From DGNJ01 sp002388905 (GTDB lineage: Bacteria > Pseudomonadota > Gammaproteobacteria > Pseudomonadales > Porticoccaceae): a stretch of DNA of 45,461 nucleotides. The stretch is taken from assembly GCA_036843405.1 (NCBI GenBank), contig DAITSJ010000028.1:1-45461 (forward strand). The letters are read 5' to 3'. The notes beneath the pieces are model-generated. The model ran no database searches, had not been told where the DNA came from, and saw nothing but the letters and a program-made list of their open reading frames with translations. Shown in pieces: positions 18,073-26,791 of this stretch (the stretch's first letter is position 1; every line of letters starts with the position of its first letter). The position numbers were made by a program, and so were the translations under genes.

Positions 18073-19191
18073 TCAGCCTTCCAGGAGGATATTCAGCATC
18101 CGCCGCAGGGGTTCGGCGGCGCCCCAGAGCAGCTGATCCCCGACGGTAAAGGCCGAGAGGTACTCCGGCCCCATGTGCATCTTGCGCAGACGACCCACGG
18201 GAATTTCCAGCTTGCCGGTCACCGCCGCCGGCGTCAGAGCCGTCAGGGTGTCGTCCTTACGGTTGGGCACAACCTTGACCCAGTCGTTGGCTTCGCCGAC
18301 GATCGCTTCGATCTCGTCCATGGGCACGTCTTGGGTGAGCTTCAGCGTCAGGGCCTGGCTGTGGCTGCGCATGGCGCCGACACGCACGCAGATGCCGTCC
18401 AGGGGGATGGGTTTGTCGGCTCGGCCGAGAATCTTGTTGGTCTCGGCATAGGCTTTCCACTCCTCGCGGCTCTGGCCCTTTTCCACTTCGGTGTCGATCC
18501 AGGGCAGGAGGCTGCCGGCCAGCGGATACCCGAAATGTTCGGTGGGAAAGGCCCCGTCGCGCATGGTGGTGGTGACCTGATGATCAATGTCCAGGATGGC
18601 ACTGGCCGGGTCGTCCAGAAGGCCGGAGACGCCGCCCTGCAGGGCTCCCATCTGGTTGAGCAGCTCGCGCATATGCTGGGCACCGGAACCGGAGGCCGCC
18701 TGGTAGGTCATGGCGGAGCCCCACTCCACCAGACCGGCATTGAACAGGCCGCCCAGGCCCATCAACATCAGGCTGACAGTGCAGTTGCCGCCGACGAAAT
18801 TCTTGATGCCCCTTGCCAGCCCGTCGCGAATAACATTGAGGTTGACCGGGTCCAGGACGATAAGGGAGTCCTCGTCCATCCGCAGGCTGGAGGCAGCGTC
18901 AATCCAGTAGCCGTCCCACCCGGACTTGCGCAGTTCCGGGTAGACCTTCTTTGTATAGTCGCCCCCCTGGCAGGTCAGGATGACGTCCATTTTCGCCAGT
19001 TCTTCGATACTGTGGGCATCCTTCAGCACCGGCAACTCCATGCCGATATCCGGCGAGGCCTGGCCCACCTGGGAGGTGGTGAAAAACTGCGGCTCGATCT
19101 TGAGCTCCCGGAAATCTTTCTCGGCCTGCATGCGCTCCATCAGCACGGATCCCACCATGCCACGCCAGCCGATAAAACCTACTTTTTTCAA
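18073..19191 (-). CDS. asd: Aspartate-semialdehyde dehydrogenase Asd
   Basis: A 372-residue enzyme that reduces aspartyl phosphate to aspartate semialdehyde with NADPH, the branch point to lysine, methionine and threonine. The N-terminal nucleotide loop is GFIGWRGMVGSVL. The catalytic cysteine is Cys137 in FVGGNCTVSL, and the later substrate-binding motif is RVGAMRSHSQA. I chose a TTG start at 19191, with AAGGTGAT six bases upstream, giving the usual MKKVGFIGWRG beginning. The open frame that extends 58 codons further runs into the leuD tail and is not supported. It follows leuD after 56 bases with no leuB between them. Confidence 0.95.
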   Translation of the reverse strand: MKKVGFIGWRGMVGSVLMERMQAEKDFRELKIEPQFFTTSQVGQASPDIGMELPVLKDAHSIEELAKMDVILTCQGGDYTKKVYPELRKSGWDGYWIDAASSLRMDEDSLIVLDPVNLNVIRDGLARGIKNFVGGNCTVSLMLMGLGGLFNAGLVEWGSAMTYQAASGSGAQHMRELLNQMGALQGGVSGLLDDPASAILDIDHQVTTTMRDGAFPTEHFGYPLAGSLLPWIDTEVEKGQSREEWKAYAETNKILGRADKPIPLDGICVRVGAMRSHSQALTLKLTQDVPMDEIEAIVGEANDWVKVVPNRKDDTLTALTPAAVTGKLEIPVGRLRKMHMGPEYLSAFTVGDQLLWGAAEPLRRMLNILLEG

Positions 19192-19247
19192 TCTGATCAC
19201 CTTGTTGCGTTGATGAATTCCTGACTTATTGTAACCGACCCGGGGCC

Positions 19248-19895
19248 CTAATGTATGGCGTTGAACACCCAGGGACACTCCGCCTCGCGCTTTTTCTCGT
19301 ACGCGCGAATGGCATCGGCGCGCTTTAAAGTCAGGCCTATCTCGTCGAGACCTTCCAGCAGGCAATGGCGGCGGAAGCCGTCGATATTGAAATGCAGCAC
19401 CTCGCCATCCGGCCCGGTGATGGTCTGCGCCTCGAGATCCACATCGAGGCGGTAACCCGGTGATGCCTGCACTTCCCGGAACAGCCGGTCGACGACCGCC
19501 TTGTCCAGGGTGATGGGCAGCAGGCCGTTCTTGAAACAGTTGTTATAGAAAATATCCGCGAAACTGGGGGCAATAATCACCCGGATCCCGAAATCGTCCA
19601 GGGCCCAGGGAGCGTGTTCGCGACTGGAACCACAACCGAAATTTTCCCGGGCCAGCAGGATCGATGCTCCCCGGTACCGGGACTGGTTGAGGGGAAAGTC
19701 CTCGTTAAGGGGGCGCCGGCTGCAGTCCTTGCCGTACCAGCCCTCGTCTTTGTAACGGAGTTCATCAAACAAATAAGGCCCGAAGCCGGTGCGCTTGATG
19801 GACTTCAGGAACTGCTTGGGGATGATCATGTCGGTATCGACATTGGCGATATCCAGCGGTACCACCAGCCCCTCATGTTTCTGCAAAGCTCTCAT
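19248..19895 (-). CDS. leuD: 3-isopropylmalate dehydratase small subunit LeuD
   Basis: A 215-residue swivel subunit that with LeuC isomerises 2-isopropylmalate to 3-isopropylmalate in leucine synthesis. Family blocks are DTDMIIPKQFLK, the GCGSSREHAPWAL core and the NNCFKNGLLP segment. The ATG has TGAGGA upstream, nine bases after the leuC stop, so the two subunits are probably made together. The expected next gene in the Pseudomonas order, leuB, is absent. Confidence 0.97.
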   Translation of the reverse strand: MRALQKHEGLVVPLDIANVDTDMIIPKQFLKSIKRTGFGPYLFDELRYKDEGWYGKDCSRRPLNEDFPLNQSRYRGASILLARENFGCGSSREHAPWALDDFGIRVIIAPSFADIFYNNCFKNGLLPITLDKAVVDRLFREVQASPGYRLDVDLEAQTITGPDGEVLHFNIDGFRRHCLLEGLDEIGLTLKRADAIRAYEKKREAECPWVFNAIH

Positions 19896-19904
19896 GGTCG
19901 GTCC

Positions 19905-21326
19905 TCAGGCGAGTTTTCGAACGTCGGTAATATGACCGGTCACCGCCGCGGCCACGGCCATGGCAGGACTCATCAGGTGAGTGCGCCCGCCAGGCCCCTG
20001 CCGGCCCTCGAAATTGCGGTTGGAGGTGGATGCGCAGTGCTCGCCCCGGCCCAGCAGGTCCGAGTTCATGCCCAGGCACATGGAGCAGCCCGGTTCGCGC
20101 CATTCCATCCCGGCCTCCAGGAAGACTTTATCGAGCCCCTCTTCCTCGGCCTGTCGCTTGACCAGTTGGGAGCCGGGCACAATCAGCACCTGTTTGACGC
20201 CATCGGCCTTGTGGCGCCCCCTGGCAACGGCCGCGGCCTCGCGCAGGTCCTCGATCCGGGCGTTGGTGCAGGAACCGATAAAGACCTTGTCGATCCTGAT
20301 GTCCCCCACCGCCATACCGCCTTCGAGCCCCATGTACTCCAGGGCCCGCTGGTAACTGTTCCGGCGCACCGGGTCCGCCGCCTCTTCCGGCGTGGGAACG
20401 CGCCCACCCACCGGCACCACCATTTCAGGGGAGGTGCCCCAGCTCACATAGGGCTCAATGTCGGCGGCATCCAGACGGACCACCTGGTCGAACTTCGCAT
20501 CCTCGTCGCTGCGCAGGGTCTGCCAGTAGTCGACGGCCCGATCCCACATCTCGCCGACGGGCGCGAACCGGCGGCCACGCACATAGTCGATGGTTTTGTC
20601 GTCCACCGCCACCAGTCCCACGCGGGCGCCGGCCTCAATGGCCATGTTGCAGATGGTCATCCGGCCCTCGACGGACAGGTCACGGATGGCGCTGCCGCCA
20701 AACTCGATGGCGTAGCCGGTACCACCGGCGGTGCCGATCCTGCCGATGATGGCGAGAACGATGTCCTTGGCGCCGACGCCCGGACCCAGCCTGCCATCCA
20801 CCCGGACCAGCATGTTCTTCATCTTGGCTGACACCAGGCACTGGGTGGCGAGCACGTGCTCCACCTCGGAAGTGCCGATACCGTGGGCCAGGCAGCCAAA
20901 GGCCCCGTGGGTTGCCGTATGGGAATCACCGCAGACGACCGTGGTGCCAGGCAGCGTCACCCCCAGTTCGGGGCCGATGACGTGGACGATGCCCTGCCCC
21001 GTTTCGTTGATATGGAATTCCTTGATGCCAAATTCCGCACAATTGCTGTCCAGCGTCTTGACCTGGATCTTCGAAACCTCGTCACGGATGCTGTCGACAC
21101 CGCCCCGCCGCTCGTCGATGGCGGTGGGCACATTGTGATCCGGCGTGGCAATGTTGGTGTCGGTGCGCCACGGCCTGCGGCCCGCCATGCGCAGCCCCTC
21201 GAAGGCCTGGGGCGAGGTAACTTCGTGAATAATGTGGCGATCGATATAGAGCAGCGCCGTGCCGTCGTCCCGGGACTCCACCACATGGTCGTCCCAGAGT
21301 TTGTCGTAAAGGGTCCTACCCGTCAT
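19905..21326 (-). CDS. leuC: 3-isopropylmalate dehydratase large subunit LeuC
   Basis: A 473-residue aconitase-type subunit carrying the 4Fe-4S cluster. The cluster cysteines are seen in FIGSCTNARIEDL and in the C-terminal CSMCLGMN pair. The N-terminal TLYDKLWDDH and the CGDSHTATHGAFG block are characteristic. The ATG at 21326 has a GAGGAAC Shine-Dalgarno; an upstream in-frame start at 21356 would lie within the predicted -10 box and is rejected. A divergent LysR regulator with a shared operator region is the likely controller. Confidence 0.97.
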   Translation of the reverse strand: MTGRTLYDKLWDDHVVESRDDGTALLYIDRHIIHEVTSPQAFEGLRMAGRRPWRTDTNIATPDHNVPTAIDERRGGVDSIRDEVSKIQVKTLDSNCAEFGIKEFHINETGQGIVHVIGPELGVTLPGTTVVCGDSHTATHGAFGCLAHGIGTSEVEHVLATQCLVSAKMKNMLVRVDGRLGPGVGAKDIVLAIIGRIGTAGGTGYAIEFGGSAIRDLSVEGRMTICNMAIEAGARVGLVAVDDKTIDYVRGRRFAPVGEMWDRAVDYWQTLRSDEDAKFDQVVRLDAADIEPYVSWGTSPEMVVPVGGRVPTPEEAADPVRRNSYQRALEYMGLEGGMAVGDIRIDKVFIGSCTNARIEDLREAAAVARGRHKADGVKQVLIVPGSQLVKRQAEEEGLDKVFLEAGMEWREPGCSMCLGMNSDLLGRGEHCASTSNRNFEGRQGPGGRTHLMSPAMAVAAAVTGHITDVRKLA

Positions 21327-21354
21327 GACTGTTCCTCGGTTTGATACAGGAACC

Positions 21355-21383
21355 ATGATAAGGGCGCATTTTCAATAAAACAA
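21355..21383 (-). promoter_or_regulatory. Candidate leuC promoter
   Basis: On the minus strand TTGTTT (21378-21383) and TATCAT (21355-21360, five of six matches) are separated by 17 bases. The implied start site is near 21348, giving a 5' leader of about 22 bases that contains the leuC Shine-Dalgarno. The weak -35 box is typical of an activator-dependent promoter. The LysR-type operator is centred about 65 bases upstream of this start. Confidence 0.5.
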
Positions 21384-21402
21384 ATTCATATTTTTTATAG
21401 TT

Positions 21403-21430
21403 TTGATTCCAAAAAGGAATCCAGTATCCT
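21403..21430 (+). promoter_or_regulatory. Candidate promoter of the divergent LysR gene
   Basis: TTGATT (21403-21408) and TATCCT (21425-21430) are 16 bases apart. Counting from the -10 box, transcription would start at about 21437, one base before the ATG at 21438. No Shine-Dalgarno precedes that ATG, so the mRNA may be leaderless. Confidence 0.4.
21405..21421. promoter_or_regulatory. LysR-type operator (inverted repeat with T-N11-A core)
   Basis: GATTCC (21405-21410) and GGAATC (21416-21421) form a perfect inverted repeat around five A residues. The core matches the LysR-family T-N11-A rule. Its centre lies near -65 relative to the predicted leuC start site, the classical recognition position. 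It also lies between the -35 and -10 boxes proposed for the divergent regulator, which would allow autorepression. Confidence 0.55.
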
Positions 21431-21437
21431 GTCATCC

Positions 21438-22310
21438 ATGGATACCCAATTGCTGAAGGCCTTCCTGGCGGTAGCGGAAACCGGTTCGTTCTCGGCGGCG
21501 GCGGAGCGTGTCCACCTCACCCAGCCGGCGGTGAGCAAGCGTATCGCCCATCTGGAGGACCACCTGGAGTGCCGGCTCTTCGACCGTATCTCCCGCACCG
21601 TCTACCTGACCGAAGCGGGCAAGGCCCTGTTGCCCCGGGCCGAGCGCATTGTCCGGGAACTGGAGGAAACGCGCCAGGCCATCCACGATCTTTCCGGCAG
21701 CATTTCCGGCAGCCTGCGCCTGGCCATCAGCCACCATATCGGCCTGCACCGGCTACCGCCGATTCTCAAACAGTTTGCGGGCTTCAACCCCGAGGTGAGC
21801 CTGGAAGTGGAATTCATGGATTCCGAGGCGGCCTATGACGCGGTACTCCACGGCCGCTTCGAAATTGCCGTGATCACCCTGGCGCCGGAGCCTCATCCCC
21901 GAATCCATGCCCGCACCCTGTGGCGCGACCCCCTGGAGCCGGTCATCGCGGTCGACCACAGTCTGGCCGCACGGTCCCGCATCGAACCGACCGATCTGCG
22001 CCGGTTTTCCGCCATCCTTCCCGGCCCGGAGACCTATACCGGCCGTATGATCAAAAAACGCTGTCTGGCCGAAGGTCTCGATTTCGAGGTGTCCATGGCA
22101 ACCAATTACCTGGAAACCATCAAAATGCTGGTTTCCGTCGGCCTGGGCTGGAGCATCCTGCCTTCGACCATGATCGACTCGACCATTAAACCACTGCCCT
22201 GCCGGCCACTGGGTATCACCCGGGAACTGGGCTGCATCCACCACCGGGACAAGACCCTGTCAAATGCCGCCCACGCCTTTATCGACCTGCTGGCCCGAGA
22301 GGGGAGCTAG
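21438..22310 (+). CDS. LysR-family regulator divergent from leuC
   Basis: A 290-residue LysR protein. The N-terminal winged helix-turn-helix is in MDTQLLKAFLAVAETGSFSA and LTQPAVSKRIAHLE (residues 1-60), followed by a linker helix and a periplasmic-binding-like effector domain (from about residue 90). Position and operator layout suggest it controls leuCD, probably sensing a leucine-pathway intermediate such as 2-isopropylmalate; that is inference. The ATG is the only sensible start because homology begins immediately, yet it lacks a Shine-Dalgarno. Its TAG stop overlaps the stop of the convergent acyl-CoA dehydrogenase gene. Confidence 0.9.
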   Translation: MDTQLLKAFLAVAETGSFSAAAERVHLTQPAVSKRIAHLEDHLECRLFDRISRTVYLTEAGKALLPRAERIVRELEETRQAIHDLSGSISGSLRLAISHHIGLHRLPPILKQFAGFNPEVSLEVEFMDSEAAYDAVLHGRFEIAVITLAPEPHPRIHARTLWRDPLEPVIAVDHSLAARSRIEPTDLRRFSAILPGPETYTGRMIKKRCLAEGLDFEVSMATNYLETIKMLVSVGLGWSILPSTMIDSTIKPLPCRPLGITRELGCIHHRDKTLSNAAHAFIDLLAREGS

Positions 22311-24085
22311 AATTCCTCGTCGGGAAGCGTCATCAACGCTTCCTCGCCGGCAACCACGGCAGCAAACCAGGCTTCAGTTCTGGGCAGGACCTGCTCGGCG
22401 AAGACCCGGGCCCAGAGAATCCGGCTATTGTGGAAATCCGGGGAGTCGCCATTCCCGCCCATCAGGTGGGCGCTCCGGGCCGCGCCCTTGGCCAGCCAGG
22501 CGGCGGCAAAGGTGGTGCCCAGCAACATCAACATGGAAAAAGCCACCGCCCCGGCAAACGCCGGCGACCGCCCGGTCTCTCCCAGGCAGTGGAACAGGGC
22601 CTTGCGGCTCCTCGTCAGCGCCGCCTCCACATGTTCCGCCAAATCGTCCAGGCCCTGAGCGCGGCAGGCCAGGGGAATTTCCGCCATTTCATCGAGCACC
22701 GCATCGGCCACCTCGCCCCGATCGGCCAGCAATTTTCGCCCCATAAGGTCCATTGCCTGGATACCGTTGGTGCCCTCATAGATGGCGGCAATACGGGCAT
22801 CCCTGTAGTGCTGGGCAGCGCCGGTTTCCTCGATATAGCCCGTCCCGCCGTGGACCTGGATGCCCAGGGAGGTGACCTCGTTGGCCATTTCCGTACACCA
22901 GCCCTTGACCAGGGGCGTCAGCAGGTCGACCCGATCCTGGTGGTAGGGCCGCTCCACATCGGTTTCACCGTGGACGGCATGGTCGAAATGATACATGGCC
23001 ACCGACGTTAGGGCCCTGCCCCCCTGGGTCAGCACTTTCATCACGCCGAGCATTCGGCGCACATCGGGGTGGCGGATGATGGCCGCTCCCTGGTCGCATT
23101 CCGGGGGCCTGCCCTGGACGCGCTCCCGGGCGTAGGCAGCCGCCTGCTGTCGGGCCCGCTCGGCAATGGCAACGCCCTGGAGGCCAACAGCCAGCCGGGC
23201 GTGGTTCATCATTGCGAACATATACTTCAGGCCCTGGTTCTCTTCACCCACCAGGTAACCCACCGCGCCTTCGTCATCGCCAAAGGCCATGGTGCAGGTG
23301 GGGCTGGCGTGGATGCCCAGTTTGTGTTCAACCCCCACCGGATAGACGTCATTGCGCCGACCCGGCGTTCCCGAGTCGTCCACCAGGAATTTGGGCACGA
23401 TAAACAGGGAAATACCCCGGGTGCCGGCCGGCGCATCCGGCGTACGGGCCAGCACCAGGTGAACGATATTGTCGGTATAGGGTTGATCGCCCCAGGTGAT
23501 GAAAATCTTCTGCCCCCGCAGCAGGTAGTGATCGCCCTGGGGAGAGGCGGAGGTCTTGACCGCTGCCAGGTCGCTGCCGGCGTCGGGCTCGGTGAGGTTC
23601 ATGGTACCCGCCCACTCACCGCTGATCAGGCGGGGCAGGTAGAGCGCTTTCTGGCTGTCCGAACCGTAGCGCCCCAGGGCGGTGATTACCCCCTGGGTGA
23701 GCAGCGGCAGAAGGGAAAAAGCCATATTGGCGCTCTGCATCATTTCGTCCACGGCAAAACCGAGCATGTGCGGCAGTCCCTGTCCGCCATATTCGGGGTT
23801 GCCGGTGAGGCTGGGCCAGCCACCCTCCCGGTAGGCCTGGTAGATACCGTCAAGAGCCGGGGGCGGCACCACGGCGCGATTCTCCAGAGAGGCTCCCTGA
23901 CGGTCCGCTGCACGGTTGCCGGGCGCCACCACCTCCGCATAGAACCGACCGGCCTCCTCGAGGATGGCATCCACCAGATCGTCGGAAAGTTCGCTAAACG
24001 CCGGCAACTCGCGCAGTTCCCCGATTTCAGCGATCTGGCGCAGAGCAAACTTCAGTTCATCGATCGGTGCCCGGTAAGTCGTCAT
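22307..24085 (-). CDS. Long-type acyl-CoA dehydrogenase (DmdC-like architecture)
   Basis: A 592-residue FAD enzyme, longer than the usual 380-residue acyl-CoA dehydrogenase because of an N-terminal extension and an extra C-terminal domain. Motifs include MNLTEPDAGSDL and IFITWGDQ in the FAD-binding part, IQVHGGTGYIEE, and the IYEGTNGIQA segment whose Glu437 is the likely catalytic base. Relatives include DmdC (methylmercaptopropionyl-CoA dehydrogenase) and fatty acyl enzymes; the substrate cannot be read from the sequence. The ATG has AGGAGG upstream. No electron-transfer flavoprotein or thiolase gene is beside it. Confidence 0.92.
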   Translation of the reverse strand: MTTYRAPIDELKFALRQIAEIGELRELPAFSELSDDLVDAILEEAGRFYAEVVAPGNRAADRQGASLENRAVVPPPALDGIYQAYREGGWPSLTGNPEYGGQGLPHMLGFAVDEMMQSANMAFSLLPLLTQGVITALGRYGSDSQKALYLPRLISGEWAGTMNLTEPDAGSDLAAVKTSASPQGDHYLLRGQKIFITWGDQPYTDNIVHLVLARTPDAPAGTRGISLFIVPKFLVDDSGTPGRRNDVYPVGVEHKLGIHASPTCTMAFGDDEGAVGYLVGEENQGLKYMFAMMNHARLAVGLQGVAIAERARQQAAAYARERVQGRPPECDQGAAIIRHPDVRRMLGVMKVLTQGGRALTSVAMYHFDHAVHGETDVERPYHQDRVDLLTPLVKGWCTEMANEVTSLGIQVHGGTGYIEETGAAQHYRDARIAAIYEGTNGIQAMDLMGRKLLADRGEVADAVLDEMAEIPLACRAQGLDDLAEHVEAALTRSRKALFHCLGETGRSPAFAGAVAFSMLMLLGTTFAAAWLAKGAARSAHLMGGNGDSPDFHNSRILWARVFAEQVLPRTEAWFAAVVAGEEALMTLPDEEF

Positions 24086-24145
24086 GTCGTCCTCCTGAAA
24101 ATCCCTGGCGCCAGTCTACGACAACGAAAACGGGACGGCGACGGC

Positions 24146-26395
24146 TTAGCTTATATTCCAGTTCTGGCCGGGCAAGCCCTGGCTGGCCGCATAGAATTTG
24201 AAAAAGGAGTCGCCGCTCATGGGCTTGGCGTAGAGAAAACCCTGACCATAGTGGCAACCGATCGATTCCAGCGTCTCTTCCTGACCGGGACGCTCGATAC
24301 CCACGGCGACGACCCGGATATCGAGTAGAGCGGCGATGGTGACAAGGGCCCGCACCATACCCTGATCTTCCCGGCCAGACTTGATCGACGCCACCAGGCG
24401 CCGATCAAGCTTGACGGTCTTCAGGGGCAGGTGCTGGAGGTAGGTGTAGTTCGGGGCCACCGAGCCCAGCTCATCCACAGAGCACGAAATTCCGAGCTGG
24501 TGCGCGGAACGGATGAAAAGCCGGGCACGTTCCAGGTGGTCGACAACCACCCCCTCGGGAATTTCCACCGTGAGCACGCCCGGTGGAATATTGTTCCTGT
24601 CCATGGCCTGGCGCAGATTTTCCAGAAAATCGATATCATCCAGCTGCAGGGCGGCTATGTTCAGGGTCAGCTGCTCGAGTTCAACGCCCCGGGAGTGCCA
24701 TTGGCGGTATTGTGCGCAGGCCTCGCTGGCTGCCCATGCGCCGATTCGGGAAATGATGCCCTTCTCCTCGGCCATGGCCAGGAAGTCCCCGGGCATAAGC
24801 TGCCCGCGGCAGTGATGATTCCAGCGCAACAGGGTTTCGCAGCCGATAATATCGCCGGAGGCCAGATCAATCTGGGGCTGGAAAACCAGCGACATCTGCT
24901 CCCGCTTCAGTGCCAGGCGCAACTCGGACGGAAAGAAAACCTTATCCGGCAACTGACCGCTGCCATCCTCGGCCAGGTAGAAATAACCGTTGCGGCCACG
25001 GGCCTTGGCCTTATACATGGCCATGTCGGCGTTTTCCATCAGGGCCACCATCTCGTCGCCATCGTCCGGGTAGACTCCGATGCCGACGCTGGCCGTACCC
25101 TCCATTTCCTGGTCGAAGGCGACAAAGGGCTCCTCGAAGCAACTGAGGATCTTTCGGGCAATAGATGTCACTTCGGCATTGTCCCGGACATTCTCTGCGA
25201 TCACTGTAAACTCGTCACCGGCCAGGCGGGCCACGGTATCGCTCTCGCGCACCATCTCGCGCAGCCGCCGGGCCACGGACTTGAGCAGCTCGTCACCAAA
25301 GTTATGTCCCAGGGAGTCGTTGATGAGCTTGAAATTGTCGAGATCGATATAAAAGATGGCCATACGGTTATTGAGCCGCTTGGCACGCTTGATGGCCTGG
25401 TCGAGGCGGTCGAGGAAGAGTCGCCGGTTGGGCAGGCCGGTGAGGTTGTCATGGTTGGCGAGGTATTTTAACTCTTCCTCGGTACGCTTGATGTCGGTGA
25501 CGTCGCTGAAGAAACAGACATAGTGGATACTCCCGGCCCGGGTGCGGATGCGCGTAATGGTCATCCTCGCCGAATAGGCCTCGCCCGATTTTCGCCGGCC
25601 CCAGACCTCACCATGCCAGGAACCGCCGCTGTGGATCCGTTTCACCACCTTGCGGTAGAAGGCGAAATTCTGTTCCCTGGCCCGGGGCAAGCCGGCTTTT
25701 TTGCCCAGCACCTCCACCTCCGAATAACCGGTTATGCGGGTAAAGGCATTGTTGACCGAGGTAATTCGCCGATGGGCGTCCCCGATAACGATGGCGTCGG
25801 TGGTGTTTTCGAACACCTGCCGGGACAATTGCAACTGGGCGTCCAGCTCACGCTCCCGCGACAGGTCCAGGGAGACGCAGTTAAAGCCGTCGCACTGGCC
25901 CGAGCGGGTAAAAAGCGGGTAATAATGATGCCGGTAATATCTGTCCTTGATGGGCTTGAAGGACATGAACTGCTCACCGTCGAGCGCGGACCGGATATCC
26001 TCGACCATGGGGGAATCGCCTCCCAGGACCATGGCCATGTTCCTGCCGATCAGATCGGCCGGGGACCAACCCGCCTTGTCCAGGGCGCCGCCCCTGACAT
26101 CGCGGATCACACCCGCGGCGTCAACGGTCCAGAGAATCACCGGCGATGCGCTGGAAAGCGTTTCCAGCAGGAACTTGCGCTGCAGTTCCTCCGAGGACGT
26201 GCGGGAGAAATAGCGCAGGTGGTGGGCGAGCAAAGCCGTCAGCCAGAGGGCGATAATCAGCGAATACCACTGCCAGCCGTGATTGAGATCGAAATCCGTC
26301 AATCCGTACAGCAGCAGTGCACCGGCAACGAAGAGGCCGGTAATAAGGCACTGCTGGGCAAAATGATTCCGTGCAATCATCGATGCGACCGACAT
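24146..26395 (-). CDS. Membrane PAS-PAS-GGDEF-EAL signalling protein with degenerate EAL site
   Basis: A 749-residue protein. Two N-terminal membrane helices (residues about 12-32 and 43-60) are followed by two PAS domains (about 76-180 and 190-305), a GGDEF domain (about 310-470) and an EAL domain (about 485-735). The GGDEF active site reads AGDEF (392-396), with an intact allosteric I-site RESD at 383-386, so diguanylate cyclase activity is possible. In the EAL domain the signature is ETL (520-522), the usual DDFG is DELG (641-644), and the catalytic glutamate of the EGVE motif is Val698; Glu611, Lys662 and Gln718 remain. Phosphodiesterase activity is therefore doubtful. The ATG has GGGAGG upstream. 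Confidence 0.93.
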   Translation of the reverse strand: MSVASMIARNHFAQQCLITGLFVAGALLLYGLTDFDLNHGWQWYSLIIALWLTALLAHHLRYFSRTSSEELQRKFLLETLSSASPVILWTVDAAGVIRDVRGGALDKAGWSPADLIGRNMAMVLGGDSPMVEDIRSALDGEQFMSFKPIKDRYYRHHYYPLFTRSGQCDGFNCVSLDLSRERELDAQLQLSRQVFENTTDAIVIGDAHRRITSVNNAFTRITGYSEVEVLGKKAGLPRAREQNFAFYRKVVKRIHSGGSWHGEVWGRRKSGEAYSARMTITRIRTRAGSIHYVCFFSDVTDIKRTEEELKYLANHDNLTGLPNRRLFLDRLDQAIKRAKRLNNRMAIFYIDLDNFKLINDSLGHNFGDELLKSVARRLREMVRESDTVARLAGDEFTVIAENVRDNAEVTSIARKILSCFEEPFVAFDQEMEGTASVGIGVYPDDGDEMVALMENADMAMYKAKARGRNGYFYLAEDGSGQLPDKVFFPSELRLALKREQMSLVFQPQIDLASGDIIGCETLLRWNHHCRGQLMPGDFLAMAEEKGIISRIGAWAASEACAQYRQWHSRGVELEQLTLNIAALQLDDIDFLENLRQAMDRNNIPPGVLTVEIPEGVVVDHLERARLFIRSAHQLGISCSVDELGSVAPNYTYLQHLPLKTVKLDRRLVASIKSGREDQGMVRALVTIAALLDIRVVAVGIERPGQEETLESIGCHYGQGFLYAKPMSGDSFFKFYAASQGLPGQNWNIS

Positions 26396-26594
26396 TCAGA
26401 CCTCCCTGTCCTTAGCTCCGTTGACTTTCCTGACCGGAGTCGTGAGTGAAGGCCCGAGTATATTGGCTAACGGAGTCGAACAATAATCATTACCGACTGA
26501 AAAGTGCAAGCGGTTGATTTTCCAGACAAACAGAGCAGCCACTTGACCGCGTTCCGAACAATCGCCACGACTCCTCGCTTTGCCAATAGCTCAG

Positions 26595-26634
26595 CAGCGC
26601 TATACCGTTGTCCGCCGCGGTAACGGCAGCGCTG
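26595..26634. repeat. Two-part inverted repeat upstream of mlaF
   Basis: CAGCGCT (26595-26601) pairs with AGCGCTG (26628-26634). Inside it CCGTT (26605-26609) pairs with AACGG (26622-26626), leaving a 12-base G+C-rich loop. The result is a 12-base-pair interrupted hairpin, with no T-run on either side. It could be part of an untranslated RNA or a protein-binding site. A second small hairpin, CCGAT-AAAAA-ATCGG, lies at 26655-26669. Confidence 0.4.
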
Positions 26635-26773
26635 ACTGTATTCGCCCGGTGAGACCGATAAAAAATCGGACCACAAGCCTCTTTGCCACAAGACCCGATG
26701 CTGCGCTGGGAAAACCGCCATGAGCCTGGGCGTCCGGAATTCCAGCTCGTCCACCCGCGTGGTCAACACCAAG

Positions 26774-26791
26774 TGGTACCGCATGGTACCA
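26774..26791. repeat. Inverted repeat TGGTACC-GCAT-GGTACCA upstream of mlaF
   Basis: A perfect seven-base inverted repeat with a four-base spacer, about 105 bases before the mlaF start. Each arm also contains the palindrome GGTACC, so the site is a tandem of two six-base palindromes ten bases apart. That spacing places both on the same helix face, as expected for a dimeric repressor or activator site. Function is inferred only. Confidence 0.35.
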
